This document shows positions 57,164 to 64,000 of a stretch of DNA of 64,000 nt, in pieces. Both the position numbers and the translations under genes were made by a program. Origin of the DNA: Gimesia aquarii (GTDB lineage Bacteria > Planctomycetota > Planctomycetia > Planctomycetales > Planctomycetaceae); the NCBI RefSeq assembly GCF_007748195.1, contig NZ_CP037920.1, forward strand, positions 496,001-560,000, written 5' to 3'. Position 1 is the first letter of the stretch, and every line of letters begins with the position of its first letter. The notes under the pieces are model-generated. The model did no database searches. It saw only the letters and a list, made by a program, of their open reading frames with translations, and had not been told where the DNA came from.

Positions 57164-58855
57164 ATGTCATCCGATTCCCAGCCCATTTTAAACCGATATA
57201 GTTCTCGTATCACTCAGCCCCGTTCTCAAGGGGCCTCTCAAGCCATGTTGTATGCCACCGGCATGAGCGAAGCAGATATGAATAAAGCGCAAGTCGGAAT
57301 TTCCAGTGTCTGGTACGAAGGAAATTCCTGCAACATGCATCTCAATAAACTGGCCGCCAAAGTGAAAGAAGGAGTCGAAGCCGCAGACCTGGTAGGGCTC
57401 CGGTTCAACACAATTGGTGTCAGCGATGGCATTTCCATGGGCACCGACGGCATGTCGTATTCGCTGCAATCGCGTGATTTAATTGCCGACAGCATTGAGA
57501 CTGTGACGTGCGCCCAATGGTATGATGCGAACATATCACTCCCCGGCTGTGACAAAAACATGCCCGGTTGTATCATTGCCATGGGACGCTTCAATCGTCC
57601 TTCAATCATGGTTTATGGTGGAACGATTGCTCCTGGTTGTTTGAACAATGAAAAGTTGGATATTGTTTCTGCCTTCCAATCCTATGGCGAATATCTGGCC
57701 GGTACGATCACTGATGACACGCGCAAGCAGATTGTACAGAAAAGTTGTCCTGGCGCGGGTGCCTGCGGCGGGATGTATACGGCAAACACGATGTCATCTG
57801 CGATTGAAGCTCTGGGAATGTCACTTCCTTACAGTTCTTCGATTCCCGCAGAACATCCCGACAAATTAGACGAATGTGTTCGAGCCGGTGCTGCCATCAG
57901 AACACTACTGGAACTCGATTTAAAACCGCGCGATATTATGACACGCGATGCATTTGAAAATGCATTGGTGCTCATCGTTGCGTTGGGGGGGTCTACGAAT
58001 GCCGTGTTGCACATGCTGGCGATTGCTCGTTCTGTCGATGTGGAATTAACAATTGATGATATTCAGTCAGTCAGTGATCGCACTCCCTTATTAGCCGACT
58101 TTAAACCAAGTGGTAAGTATGTCATGGCCGACTTGCAGGAAATCGGTGGTACGCCTGCTGTCATGAAATATCTGTTAGAAAAAGGCATGATCAACGGGGA
58201 CTGCATGACTGTCACTGGTAAAACACTAGCCGAAAACCTGGCAGAACTACCTGGTTTGAAAGAGGGACAGGATATTATCCATACGTTAGAAAATCCTATC
58301 AAACCGTCGGGCCATCTCCAGATTTTGAAGGGAAATCTCGCTCCCACTGGCGCGGTTGCTAAGATCACTGGAAAAGAAGGTCTGGTCTTTGAAGGGACTG
58401 CGAATGTTTTCGATTCTGAAGAAGACATGCTGAAAGCATTGGAAGAAAACAAAATTCAAAAAGGCGATGTCATCGTCATTCGCTACGAAGGTCCCAAAGG
58501 GGGGCCGGGCATGCCTGAGATGTTAACGCCGACTTCTGCCATTATGGGCGCCGGTCTGGGGAAAGACGTCGCTTTATTAACCGACGGCCGTTTTTCAGGC
58601 GGTTCACATGGATTCATAGTGGGTCACATCACGCCGGAAGCACAGGAAGGGGGGCCGATTGCCCTCGTCAAAACGGGTGATAAGATCACCATTGATGCGG
58701 AAAATAATTTACTGAATGTGGATCTTACCGATGCGGAATTGGAAGAGCGTCGCCAGGCATGGACGGCGCCTCCCTTCAAATACACCCGGGGTACACTCTA
58801 TAAATATATCAAAAATGTGAAGTCCGCTTCCGAAGGTTGTGTGACGGACGAGTAA
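57164..58855 (+). CDS. ilvD: Dihydroxy-acid dehydratase
   Basis: A 563-residue IlvD, the iron-sulfur enzyme that dehydrates 2,3-dihydroxy-isovalerate in valine, leucine and isoleucine synthesis. The cluster-binding cysteines are in [18 protein letters not shown] and [15 protein letters not shown], and the C-terminal [19 protein letters not shown] is intact. GAGGAAG precedes the ATG. A strong terminator follows. Confidence 0.97.
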   Translation: MSSDSQPILNRYSSRITQPRSQGASQAMLYATGMSEADMNKAQVGISSVWYEGNSCNMHLNKLAAKVKEGVEAADLVGLRFNTIGVSDGISMGTDGMSYSLQSRDLIADSIETVTCAQWYDANISLPGCDKNMPGCIIAMGRFNRPSIMVYGGTIAPGCLNNEKLDIVSAFQSYGEYLAGTITDDTRKQIVQKSCPGAGACGGMYTANTMSSAIEALGMSLPYSSSIPAEHPDKLDECVRAGAAIRTLLELDLKPRDIMTRDAFENALVLIVALGGSTNAVLHMLAIARSVDVELTIDDIQSVSDRTPLLADFKPSGKYVMADLQEIGGTPAVMKYLLEKGMINGDCMTVTGKTLAENLAELPGLKEGQDIIHTLENPIKPSGHLQILKGNLAPTGAVAKITGKEGLVFEGTANVFDSEEDMLKALEENKIQKGDVIVIRYEGPKGGPGMPEMLTPTSAIMGAGLGKDVALLTDGRFSGGSHGFIVGHITPEAQEGGPIALVKTGDKITIDAENNLLNVDLTDAELEERRQAWTAPPFKYTRGTLYKYIKNVKSASEGCVTDE

Positions 58856-58875
58856 TCATCTTATCAGAATAAACG

Positions 58876-58910
58876 AAAGCCCGGGATCTGGTTTGATTCC
58901 GGGCTTTTTT
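58876..58910 (+). terminator. ilvD terminator
   Basis: AAAGCCCGG (58876-58884) pairs with CCGGGCTTT (58899-58907) around a 14-base loop; the T-run continues to 58910. It starts 21 bases past the ilvD stop. Confidence 0.92.
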
Positions 58911-58951
58911 AATAGCCGTTGAATTTCAATCATTCTAAAGATAGACATCAA

Positions 58952-59491
58952 CTATTGCTTTTTTGTCTCAGCAGGCGCTTCCTCAACGACTTCAACACTT
59001 TCCGTTTCAACTGGGGTTCCGCCATTTGCTGCTTTTTCTTTTTTAAGAAAATTTTCCATTCTCTCTTTAGAGATTCGGGGGATGCCGCCTACGGGTTCGC
59101 CTCCTGCCAGTCCATCAAAGGCGATCACCTTTTCATCCTTATCTACAAGTAAACGCAGATGATATACTTTGAAAAGACCATTCCAACGATAATGATGTAA
59201 GCGTAAGAGTGCTCCCGATTCATCGATTTCTTCAGACGGAGATCCCTGCTTGATCGATTCTAATTCTGCAAAAGGAAATTCTCCCACATCACCCGCTTTG
59301 TCCATTGCTGACTGCATATTTTTGAACGTCCCCGCCTGTGAGGACTTGGCACGCCATTCAATCAAAACCACGACAAGCAAAACCCCAATAAATGCCCAGG
59401 AAATGAGACGACGTTTCGCGCTGATTTGTTTTTTTGCTTTTGGGGCAGCTTCGGATTCAGGAGTATCCGCTGCATCGGAGGGGGAATTCAT
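58952..59491 (-). CDS. Membrane-anchored protein, unknown
   Basis: A 179-residue protein with a short cytosolic N-terminus, one transmembrane helix (about 30-47, LISWAFIGVLLVVVLIEW) and a periplasmic domain with GALLRLHHYRWNGLFKVYHLRLLVDKDEKVIAFDG, followed by a disordered Glu/Thr-rich tail. I do not recognise the family. No co-transcribed neighbour. Confidence 0.72.
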   Translation of the reverse strand: MNSPSDAADTPESEAAPKAKKQISAKRRLISWAFIGVLLVVVLIEWRAKSSQAGTFKNMQSAMDKAGDVGEFPFAELESIKQGSPSEEIDESGALLRLHHYRWNGLFKVYHLRLLVDKDEKVIAFDGLAGGEPVGGIPRISKERMENFLKKEKAANGGTPVETESVEVVEEAPAETKKQ

Positions 59492-59816
59492 GGGCGCGTC
59501 CTTTTTCTCTGAAAAGAATGTTTTGTCCGGAAAAGCAGATATGCTTTAGAATAACGTGTCGTATTTTCAATCACCGTATCCCATTGCAACAACGTATCCA
59601 ATAAAAAAACATGCAATGATTCGATTTCGGTACAAAAAAATCAGATGACCCGCGCTGGGTAAAATTGCGTAGTCAGGGCAGGGCATATCATCGGCCCCAA
59701 TTTCAGACTGCTTACCAAAGTGAGCGATTAGTAGAGATTTGCCTGTTTTTTTGAGTGAATACTCGCGCAATGATCGGCATTTCGCTGGCGGCGATCATTA
59801 CTTTTCACGATGGTGA
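59492..59816. other. Intergenic region
   Basis: About 325 bases between the unknown membrane protein (start) and ispD (stop), both on the minus strand. Promoter of the former only. Nothing else is seen. Confidence 0.45.
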
Positions 59817-60587
59817 TTACAAAATTCCCCGAGGTTCTTCATCGGCAAAGGGGTGTAACGCCCGGATCCCCTTCGGTTTTGGTAACGCATTTAAAAGCGC
59901 TTCGGCCATCCGGAAATCAGCAGCCGTAGTAATTTTTTGATTGAGGGGGGAGCCTTCGACAATCGTCACCGAGTGCCCCATGTTTTCGATGAGTTGGGCT
60001 TCATCTGTCGGTTGCATCTCTCCCGCTTGGGCATAGGCGTCTAATAACAGCTGACGCTTGAAAACTTGCGGTGTTTGAGCCGCCCAGAGATCGGTGCGGT
60101 CGACCGTCTCTTGAATTCGTCGATCCTTTCCCACCCGCTTCAAAGTGCTGGAAATTCGGATGGCGGGAATGACGGCATCCGAATTTTCAACGGCTGTAAA
60201 GAGTTCACTGACCCACTTATCAGTAATTAAGGGGCGTGCTGCATCATGGATTGCAACATAATCGATGTCTGTTTTAACACGCGCCAATGCATTCTGCACG
60301 GAGTCAGCACGCTCCTTACCACCAGGTACGATTTCAATATCCATGAACGCCAAATTGGGACGAAACTTTTGTTTGAACCACTCGATATCTTCTTCAGCGA
60401 CCGTGATGATCAACTGCTTAACATCTTCTCGATTCGAGAAGATCTCAGCCGAACGGGTCCAGACAGCGCGACCTTTCAGATCCATAAACGGTTTCTTTTG
60501 AGGTCCCGTACCGAGAATCTCAGCCCCCTTCGATTGAAACCGCGTGCTTTTGCCGGCTGCTGCTAGTATTACTGCAAAGGTTGCCAC
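59817..60587 (-). CDS. ispD: 2-C-methyl-D-erythritol 4-phosphate cytidylyltransferase
   Basis: A 256-residue IspD of the MEP isoprenoid pathway; it makes CDP-methylerythritol. AAGKSTRF at the nucleotide loop, HDAARPLIT, WAAQTPQVF and TDEAQLIENMGHSV are diagnostic; the catalytic Lys in the QKKPF segment is present. A 10-residue insert follows the nucleotide loop. GTG start with AGGA 7 bases upstream is better than an in-frame TTG 7 codons earlier. Confidence 0.92.
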   Translation of the reverse strand: MATFAVILAAAGKSTRFQSKGAEILGTGPQKKPFMDLKGRAVWTRSAEIFSNREDVKQLIITVAEEDIEWFKQKFRPNLAFMDIEIVPGGKERADSVQNALARVKTDIDYVAIHDAARPLITDKWVSELFTAVENSDAVIPAIRISSTLKRVGKDRRIQETVDRTDLWAAQTPQVFKRQLLLDAYAQAGEMQPTDEAQLIENMGHSVTIVEGSPLNQKITTAADFRMAEALLNALPKPKGIRALHPFADEEPRGIL

Positions 60588-61020
60588 TTTACTTTCCTCT
60601 CGATTCAAAATTCCCTCTCAGGTTTGTCTGTTTATTAAGTTTAACAATCCTGAAATCTTCATCCAATAGCATACACTCTTAGATTTTTACGGAGTATGCA
60701 GGCATCTTAACGAATCATCAAATGAAGTGACGGAACGACGTTGATTTTTTTCAACAGGGGCCACGTATGATGTTTTTTTACCACATCGTTTTCATCTGAA
60801 TCCTAGTGCTCGAAAAAAATGACTCTTTCGTAAAACATTCGAATGAAAAGACTTAGAAGTTGTTCGTCATGTTTCCTTAACGTGTTGGCACTCAATTTGT
60901 TTAAAAACAGAAGCACTTCGTCAAGCGAGACCACGATACAGACTTTCTTGATGACATGACTGAAGACACACGCCTCCATTGACTGAACCCACTTTGAATA
61001 TTGAATTAGAGAGAGCCATT
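60588..61020. other. Divergent intergenic region with sigma-54-like promoter
   Basis: About 433 bases between ispD (minus) and the second sigma-54 activator (plus). Besides the -24/-12-like element at 60886-60900 no gene or repeat is seen. Confidence 0.5.
60886..60900 (+). promoter_or_regulatory. Possible sigma-54 promoter
   Basis: TGGCACTCAATTTGT: TGGCAC at the -24 position, then GG-N10-GT where GC is expected at -12. One mismatch in an invariant dinucleotide. Located about 120 bases before the activator ATG. Confidence 0.35.
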
Positions 61021-62532
61021 ATGGAACTTCCCACATTGATTCTGGTGACACAAGACTCAACTCTTCAACAACAAATACTGTCCCATTTCAAGAAAGCGTT
61101 CCATTTAGTCATCTGTAGTTCGTTAGAAGACTGTAATGGTCACTGCCGCGAACAGGCGATCGAATTTATCTTAGTCGACTTGCGGTTCCTCGCCTCTGGG
61201 GGGCATCAGGAAGATCAAAGCCTGGAGATGATCCAGAAAATGGTTCCCGAAGCTGAAATCATCATGCTGACGGAAGAAGAGTGTCCTGAAATTCTGGAGC
61301 GACGAGCAGCCTGCACCAATATTCAACATATCAAAGGTTTTGCCAGTGAAGCGGAATTATTGTTAGAGATTGATTCCTGTCTGAGTCCGGAAGAAGAAGT
61401 CGTTGCATCTGAGTCTGTCACAATGAATTCCCTGCATGGAGGGAATTCAGAGAGAAAAATGCCTTCTCATGACTCTTTTGCACAGAATTCTATGCATGAT
61501 GTTACCAGTTCACAGGTTTCACATGAGATGACGAATCCGGCTCTCCAGGATGGCATCTCTGGTCAGTTCGAAACGAATTCACATGAAATGAAAATCATGC
61601 TGAATGAACTGGAGATTGCAGCACAACATGATGTGACTGTGTTACTGATAGGCGAAACCGGGGCGGGTAAAACTCATCTTTCTCGTCTGGTTCATGAAGT
61701 TTCTCCACGGCGGAATGAGCCCTTTTTGAACGTGGCCTGCGGTGCGCTGCCCAATGATTTGATCGAAAGTGAATTGTTTGGTCATGTACGGGGGGCGTTT
61801 ACTAGTGCTCACGCGGACAAAGACGGAAAATTTCTTGCTGCAGGACGCGGAACGATTCTGCTTGATGAAATTGACGTCTTGGGACCAGAACAACAGGTCA
61901 AGCTGTTACGTGTGATCGAAACAGGCGAGTTCGAGCCGATTGGGTCAAACAAAACACATATCAATAAGGCACGGCTTGTGGTTGCAAGTAACATGGATCT
62001 TCAACCACTGGTCGAACAAGGTAAGTTTCGCCCGGATCTTTATTACCGATTGAACATGTTAAAGTTTGATGTCCTTCCTTTAAGACGCCGCAAGGCTGAC
62101 ATTGTGACACTTGCCCATGGTTTTGTACGAGACATGGCAACCAAGCATAATATTGTGATTGATCGAATCGATGATGAATTCATGGAAGCCTTACACGCCT
62201 ATCCTTGGCCTGGCAATGTTCGAGAACTGGAGAACGTGATTCGCAGAGCGGTTATTTACTGCCGTGAAGGTATATTACGAAAAGAGAATCTGCCTTCCCA
62301 TATTCTGATGGGACAAATTGGACCTACCAATGATCCTTCTGTGGTCATCAGTCATAAACAAAATGATTCAGATCGGTTAGGGGATCAGGTGGCAGTTACA
62401 GAAAAAGAGTTGATCGAGCAAGCACTCTTTAAAAACAATTACAGCCGCACTAATACCGCCAAGACCTTGGGAATCAGCCGTGTGACTCTCTATAACAAAA
62501 TGAAGAAGTATGGCATGAATACAAAAAAATGA
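61021..62532 (+). CDS. Pseudo-receiver sigma-54-dependent activator with GAFTSA loop
   Basis: A 503-residue NtrC-like activator. The N-terminal receiver-like domain (1-120) has a phospho-acceptor Asp in LVDLRF but the acidic pair at the start is LVTQDS, so phosphorylation is doubtful. A polar linker (about 125-185) follows. AAA+ domain 185-420: Walker A GETGAGKT (about 211), loop GAFTSA (about 259) where GAFTGA is usual, Walker B GTILLDEID. Fis-type HTH (RTNTAKTLGISRVTLYNKM) at the C-terminus. The ATG at 61021 is preferred over an in-frame TTG 14 codons upstream. Its last codons overlap a minus-strand terminator. Confidence 0.92.
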   Translation: MELPTLILVTQDSTLQQQILSHFKKAFHLVICSSLEDCNGHCREQAIEFILVDLRFLASGGHQEDQSLEMIQKMVPEAEIIMLTEEECPEILERRAACTNIQHIKGFASEAELLLEIDSCLSPEEEVVASESVTMNSLHGGNSERKMPSHDSFAQNSMHDVTSSQVSHEMTNPALQDGISGQFETNSHEMKIMLNELEIAAQHDVTVLLIGETGAGKTHLSRLVHEVSPRRNEPFLNVACGALPNDLIESELFGHVRGAFTSAHADKDGKFLAAGRGTILLDEIDVLGPEQQVKLLRVIETGEFEPIGSNKTHINKARLVVASNMDLQPLVEQGKFRPDLYYRLNMLKFDVLPLRRRKADIVTLAHGFVRDMATKHNIVIDRIDDEFMEALHAYPWPGNVRELENVIRRAVIYCREGILRKENLPSHILMGQIGPTNDPSVVISHKQNDSDRLGDQVAVTEKELIEQALFKNNYSRTNTAKTLGISRVTLYNKMKKYGMNTKK

Positions 62533-62555
62533 TGACACTCAGCGAGTGTCATCAT
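62522..62555 (-). terminator. Terminator of the VOC gene, overlapping the activator stop
   Basis: A perfect 12-bp stem (62529-62540 with 62544-62555, arms ATGATGACACTC/GAGTGTCATCAT) with a 3-base loop. On the minus strand it is followed by seven Ts, which are the AAAAAAA of the activator's last Lys codons. Confidence 0.85.
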
Positions 62556-62587
62556 GAGTCAACTTCGATGTAAAAATTGTTTTCTGT

Positions 62588-63160
62588 TTACTTCTTCGGA
62601 CCGACAAGTTCGATCAAATTTCCATCCGGATCACGCAAGAGTGTCAGATAAATGCCTTTGGGAAATCCAGCGGGTAGTTCAAGCGGGCCTTTAGCGATGG
62701 GCTTTACTCCATAGGCTTTGGCCCGTTCTAATGCCGCTGTGGTGTCTTTGACATAGATTGTCAGGTAGCTCACGCCTAAGGAAGAATGGATAAAAGAATT
62801 ATCGGTCTTCTTCGAAGGAGTTCCTTTGAACTGCATGAGCTTCACATTAGTCGCCGTACTGTCATTCTCAAGTACTAGTGGATAAACCTTGAATGGCAGG
62901 TTGTCAGAAAGTCCTGAATCGCCGCCCATCTCTGCTGTGACCTTAAATGGCTCTCGCTCTTTTAACCCGAGTGCGTTCTTGTAAAAGTTAAGCGACTTGT
63001 CGAGGTCGCTCACCACAATTCCGAAGTCGACGGTTGACTTTGCAAATTCGGCTTCGGGAACAGTTTTGCTACTGGCGGCCCATGCTGCCAAACCACTGAC
63101 GACCAGCACAATAAATGTTGTGTAGATCAGTTCGCGATTGACAAAACTGGAATTCTTCAT
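62588..63160 (-). CDS. Membrane-anchored VOC-family protein
   Basis: A 190-residue protein with an N-terminal hydrophobic segment (about 10-29, signal anchor or signal peptide) and one VOC (glyoxalase-like) domain: VDFGIVVSDLDKSLNFYKNALGL, SYLTIYVKDTTAALERAKAYG and LLRDPDGNLIELVGP. The last segment supplies the usual metal-binding Glu. Export of a VOC protein is unusual outside planctomycetes. It has its own terminator. Confidence 0.88.
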   Translation of the reverse strand: MKNSSFVNRELIYTTFIVLVVSGLAAWAASSKTVPEAEFAKSTVDFGIVVSDLDKSLNFYKNALGLKEREPFKVTAEMGGDSGLSDNLPFKVYPLVLENDSTATNVKLMQFKGTPSKKTDNSFIHSSLGVSYLTIYVKDTTAALERAKAYGVKPIAKGPLELPAGFPKGIYLTLLRDPDGNLIELVGPKK

Positions 63161-63476
63161 TGAGTTGCTCCTGCATTTAAAAATAAGTGGGCATTCTTAA
63201 ACTCACGAAAGCCCTTCTTTCATCAGGCTACTTTGATCAGATTCAGACCTCAAGGCGATCTACGCGGTTTATCTGAAACTATTTAAATTTGCTATTTAGT
63301 TCGTAACTTGATCTTGTAATCTAAATTTAATCTCTTTTTCTATTGCCAGGTGAAATCTGGAATTTACTTTTAACGGGTGACGTTCCGAAGGTTTTTCTTT
63401 CAACCCTATTTTCAAGATGCTATAACAACAAAACACGGGGTGTCTGTTTCTAACAACGTGAGAATGAGGACTTGCC
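63161..63476. other. Divergent intergenic region
   Basis: About 316 AT-rich bases containing the promoters of the VOC gene (minus) and the TolB-like gene (plus). No other feature is seen. Confidence 0.45.
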
Positions 63477-64000
63477 ATGAGATCTGTTGTGGTTTTCTGT
63501 TTCTATTGCATGGCCTGTGTTGTACTTCAGTGTTTTGATCATCCGCAGGTAGTAGCAGATGAAGAGCCAGTAGTGAAACGGACCCGGTTTTATTCAGCGA
63601 CTCCAGAAGGTGCAGAGCCCAAGGTTTTTTATGTCGCAGAAGATTACTATAACACCGGCTCTCCCACCTTCTCTGCGGATGGGCAAAAATTGGCCTTTGA
63701 CGGCTGGAAGTCTCAGGAGGGCGAAAGCTTTTCGAACGTGCAGATTATGGTCGTCAACTCGGATGGGAGTGACTTTAAAGTTCTTGGCCCGGGGGCGATG
63801 CCGAGTTGGTCTCCGGGAGGGAATCGAATCGCATTTTCTCAGCAGTCTCCCTCAGGCGTCGCCATCATGAACGCCGATGGTTCTAACCGTAAAATGATTG
63901 AAACAGGTGGTTGGGGGGCACAGTGGTCACCTGACGGCAAAAAAATTGCTTATCGTGTGTACAAATCAGGAAAATCAAATCTTCGAATCTATGATTTAAT
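63477..64000 (+). CDS. Exported TolB-like beta-propeller protein (3' end outside window)
   Basis: The first 174 codons of a longer gene. A signal peptide (about 1-27) precedes WD40-like PD40 repeats: SPTFSADGQKLAFDG, MPSWSPGGNRIAFSQ and AQWSPDGKKIAYRV, with the repeating SxDGxxIAF pattern of TolB propellers. It is probably a periplasmic binding or scaffold protein. The gene runs off the right edge. Confidence 0.85.
   Translation, partial: MRSVVVFCFYCMACVVLQCFDHPQVVADEEPVVKRTRFYSATPEGAEPKVFYVAEDYYNTGSPTFSADGQKLAFDGWKSQEGESFSNVQIMVVNSDGSDFKVLGPGAMPSWSPGGNRIAFSQQSPSGVAIMNADGSNRKMIETGGWGAQWSPDGKKIAYRVYKSGKSNLRIYDL

Overview
The window is chromosomal DNA of moderate GC content from a planctomycete, most likely a Gimesia/Planctomyces-like member of the Planctomycetales. 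This is inferred from lineage-typical families: a DUF1549/DUF1501 pair, a DUF1080 protein, two secreted or cytosolic Gfo/Idh/MocA oxidoreductases, an ECF sigma factor overlapping a downstream gene, FloA/NfeD, a futalosine-pathway MqnD, ThyX, an anchored VOC protein and very large FtsX-like permeases. Many genes use TTG or GTG starts supported by a Shine-Dalgarno site. I saw no rRNA, tRNA, CRISPR array, intact insertion sequence or prophage.

Layout. 1-3.8 kb: start of a protein that probably follows its ECF sigma factor, then DUF1501 and DUF1549 (all minus). 4.2-5.6 kb: an SDR and a convergent PilZ protein. 6.2-10.2 kb: a dedicated type II fatty-acid-synthase-like cluster (dehydratase, ketoreductase, atypical ACP, second dehydratase, ketosynthase) with structured gaps. 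10.4-12.1 kb: membrane-anchored hydrolase and single-domain response regulator. 12.4-17.4 kb: an SbcD/SbcC (YhaO/YhaN)-like pair in which the nuclease subunit has lost its metal ligands and the ATPase carries a C-terminal helix-hairpin-helix-like extension. 17.4-22.4 kb (minus): NfeD, FloA, a basic membrane protein, a glycosyltransferase and a CinA with a decayed amidase domain. 22.7-31.8 kb: DUF1080, DUF3311 plus sodium/solute symporter, thioesterase, ABC ATPase plus a 1170-residue permease, and a DMT-like protein. 31.8-36.4 kb: SRPBCC protein, TPR-like protein, a gene-poor stretch, small membrane protein, rpsU, thyX. 36.6-41 kb: two Gfo/Idh/MocA proteins with a VOC protein, then an ArsR-SRPBCC-membrane protein operon under a perfect 24-bp palindrome. 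41-49 kb (minus): hybrid histidine kinase, LRR protein, two SDRs, nadB, mqnD, miaA. 49.3-58.9 kb: SRPBCC protein, membrane-anchored FlgG-like protein, LarA-like and RraA-like pair, repeat-rich spacer, GAF-type sigma-54 activator, monooxygenase-fold protein, ilvD. 59-64 kb: hypothetical membrane protein, ispD, a second sigma-54 activator, VOC protein and the start of a TolB-like propeller protein.

The best candidates for something undescribed are the pseudo-nuclease/SMC-like ATPase pair, the fatty-acid-like cluster with its expanded ACP, the FlgG-like protein tethered to the membrane, and the CinA whose deamidase active site has eroded. All functional statements rest on motif reading by eye; no searches were run.
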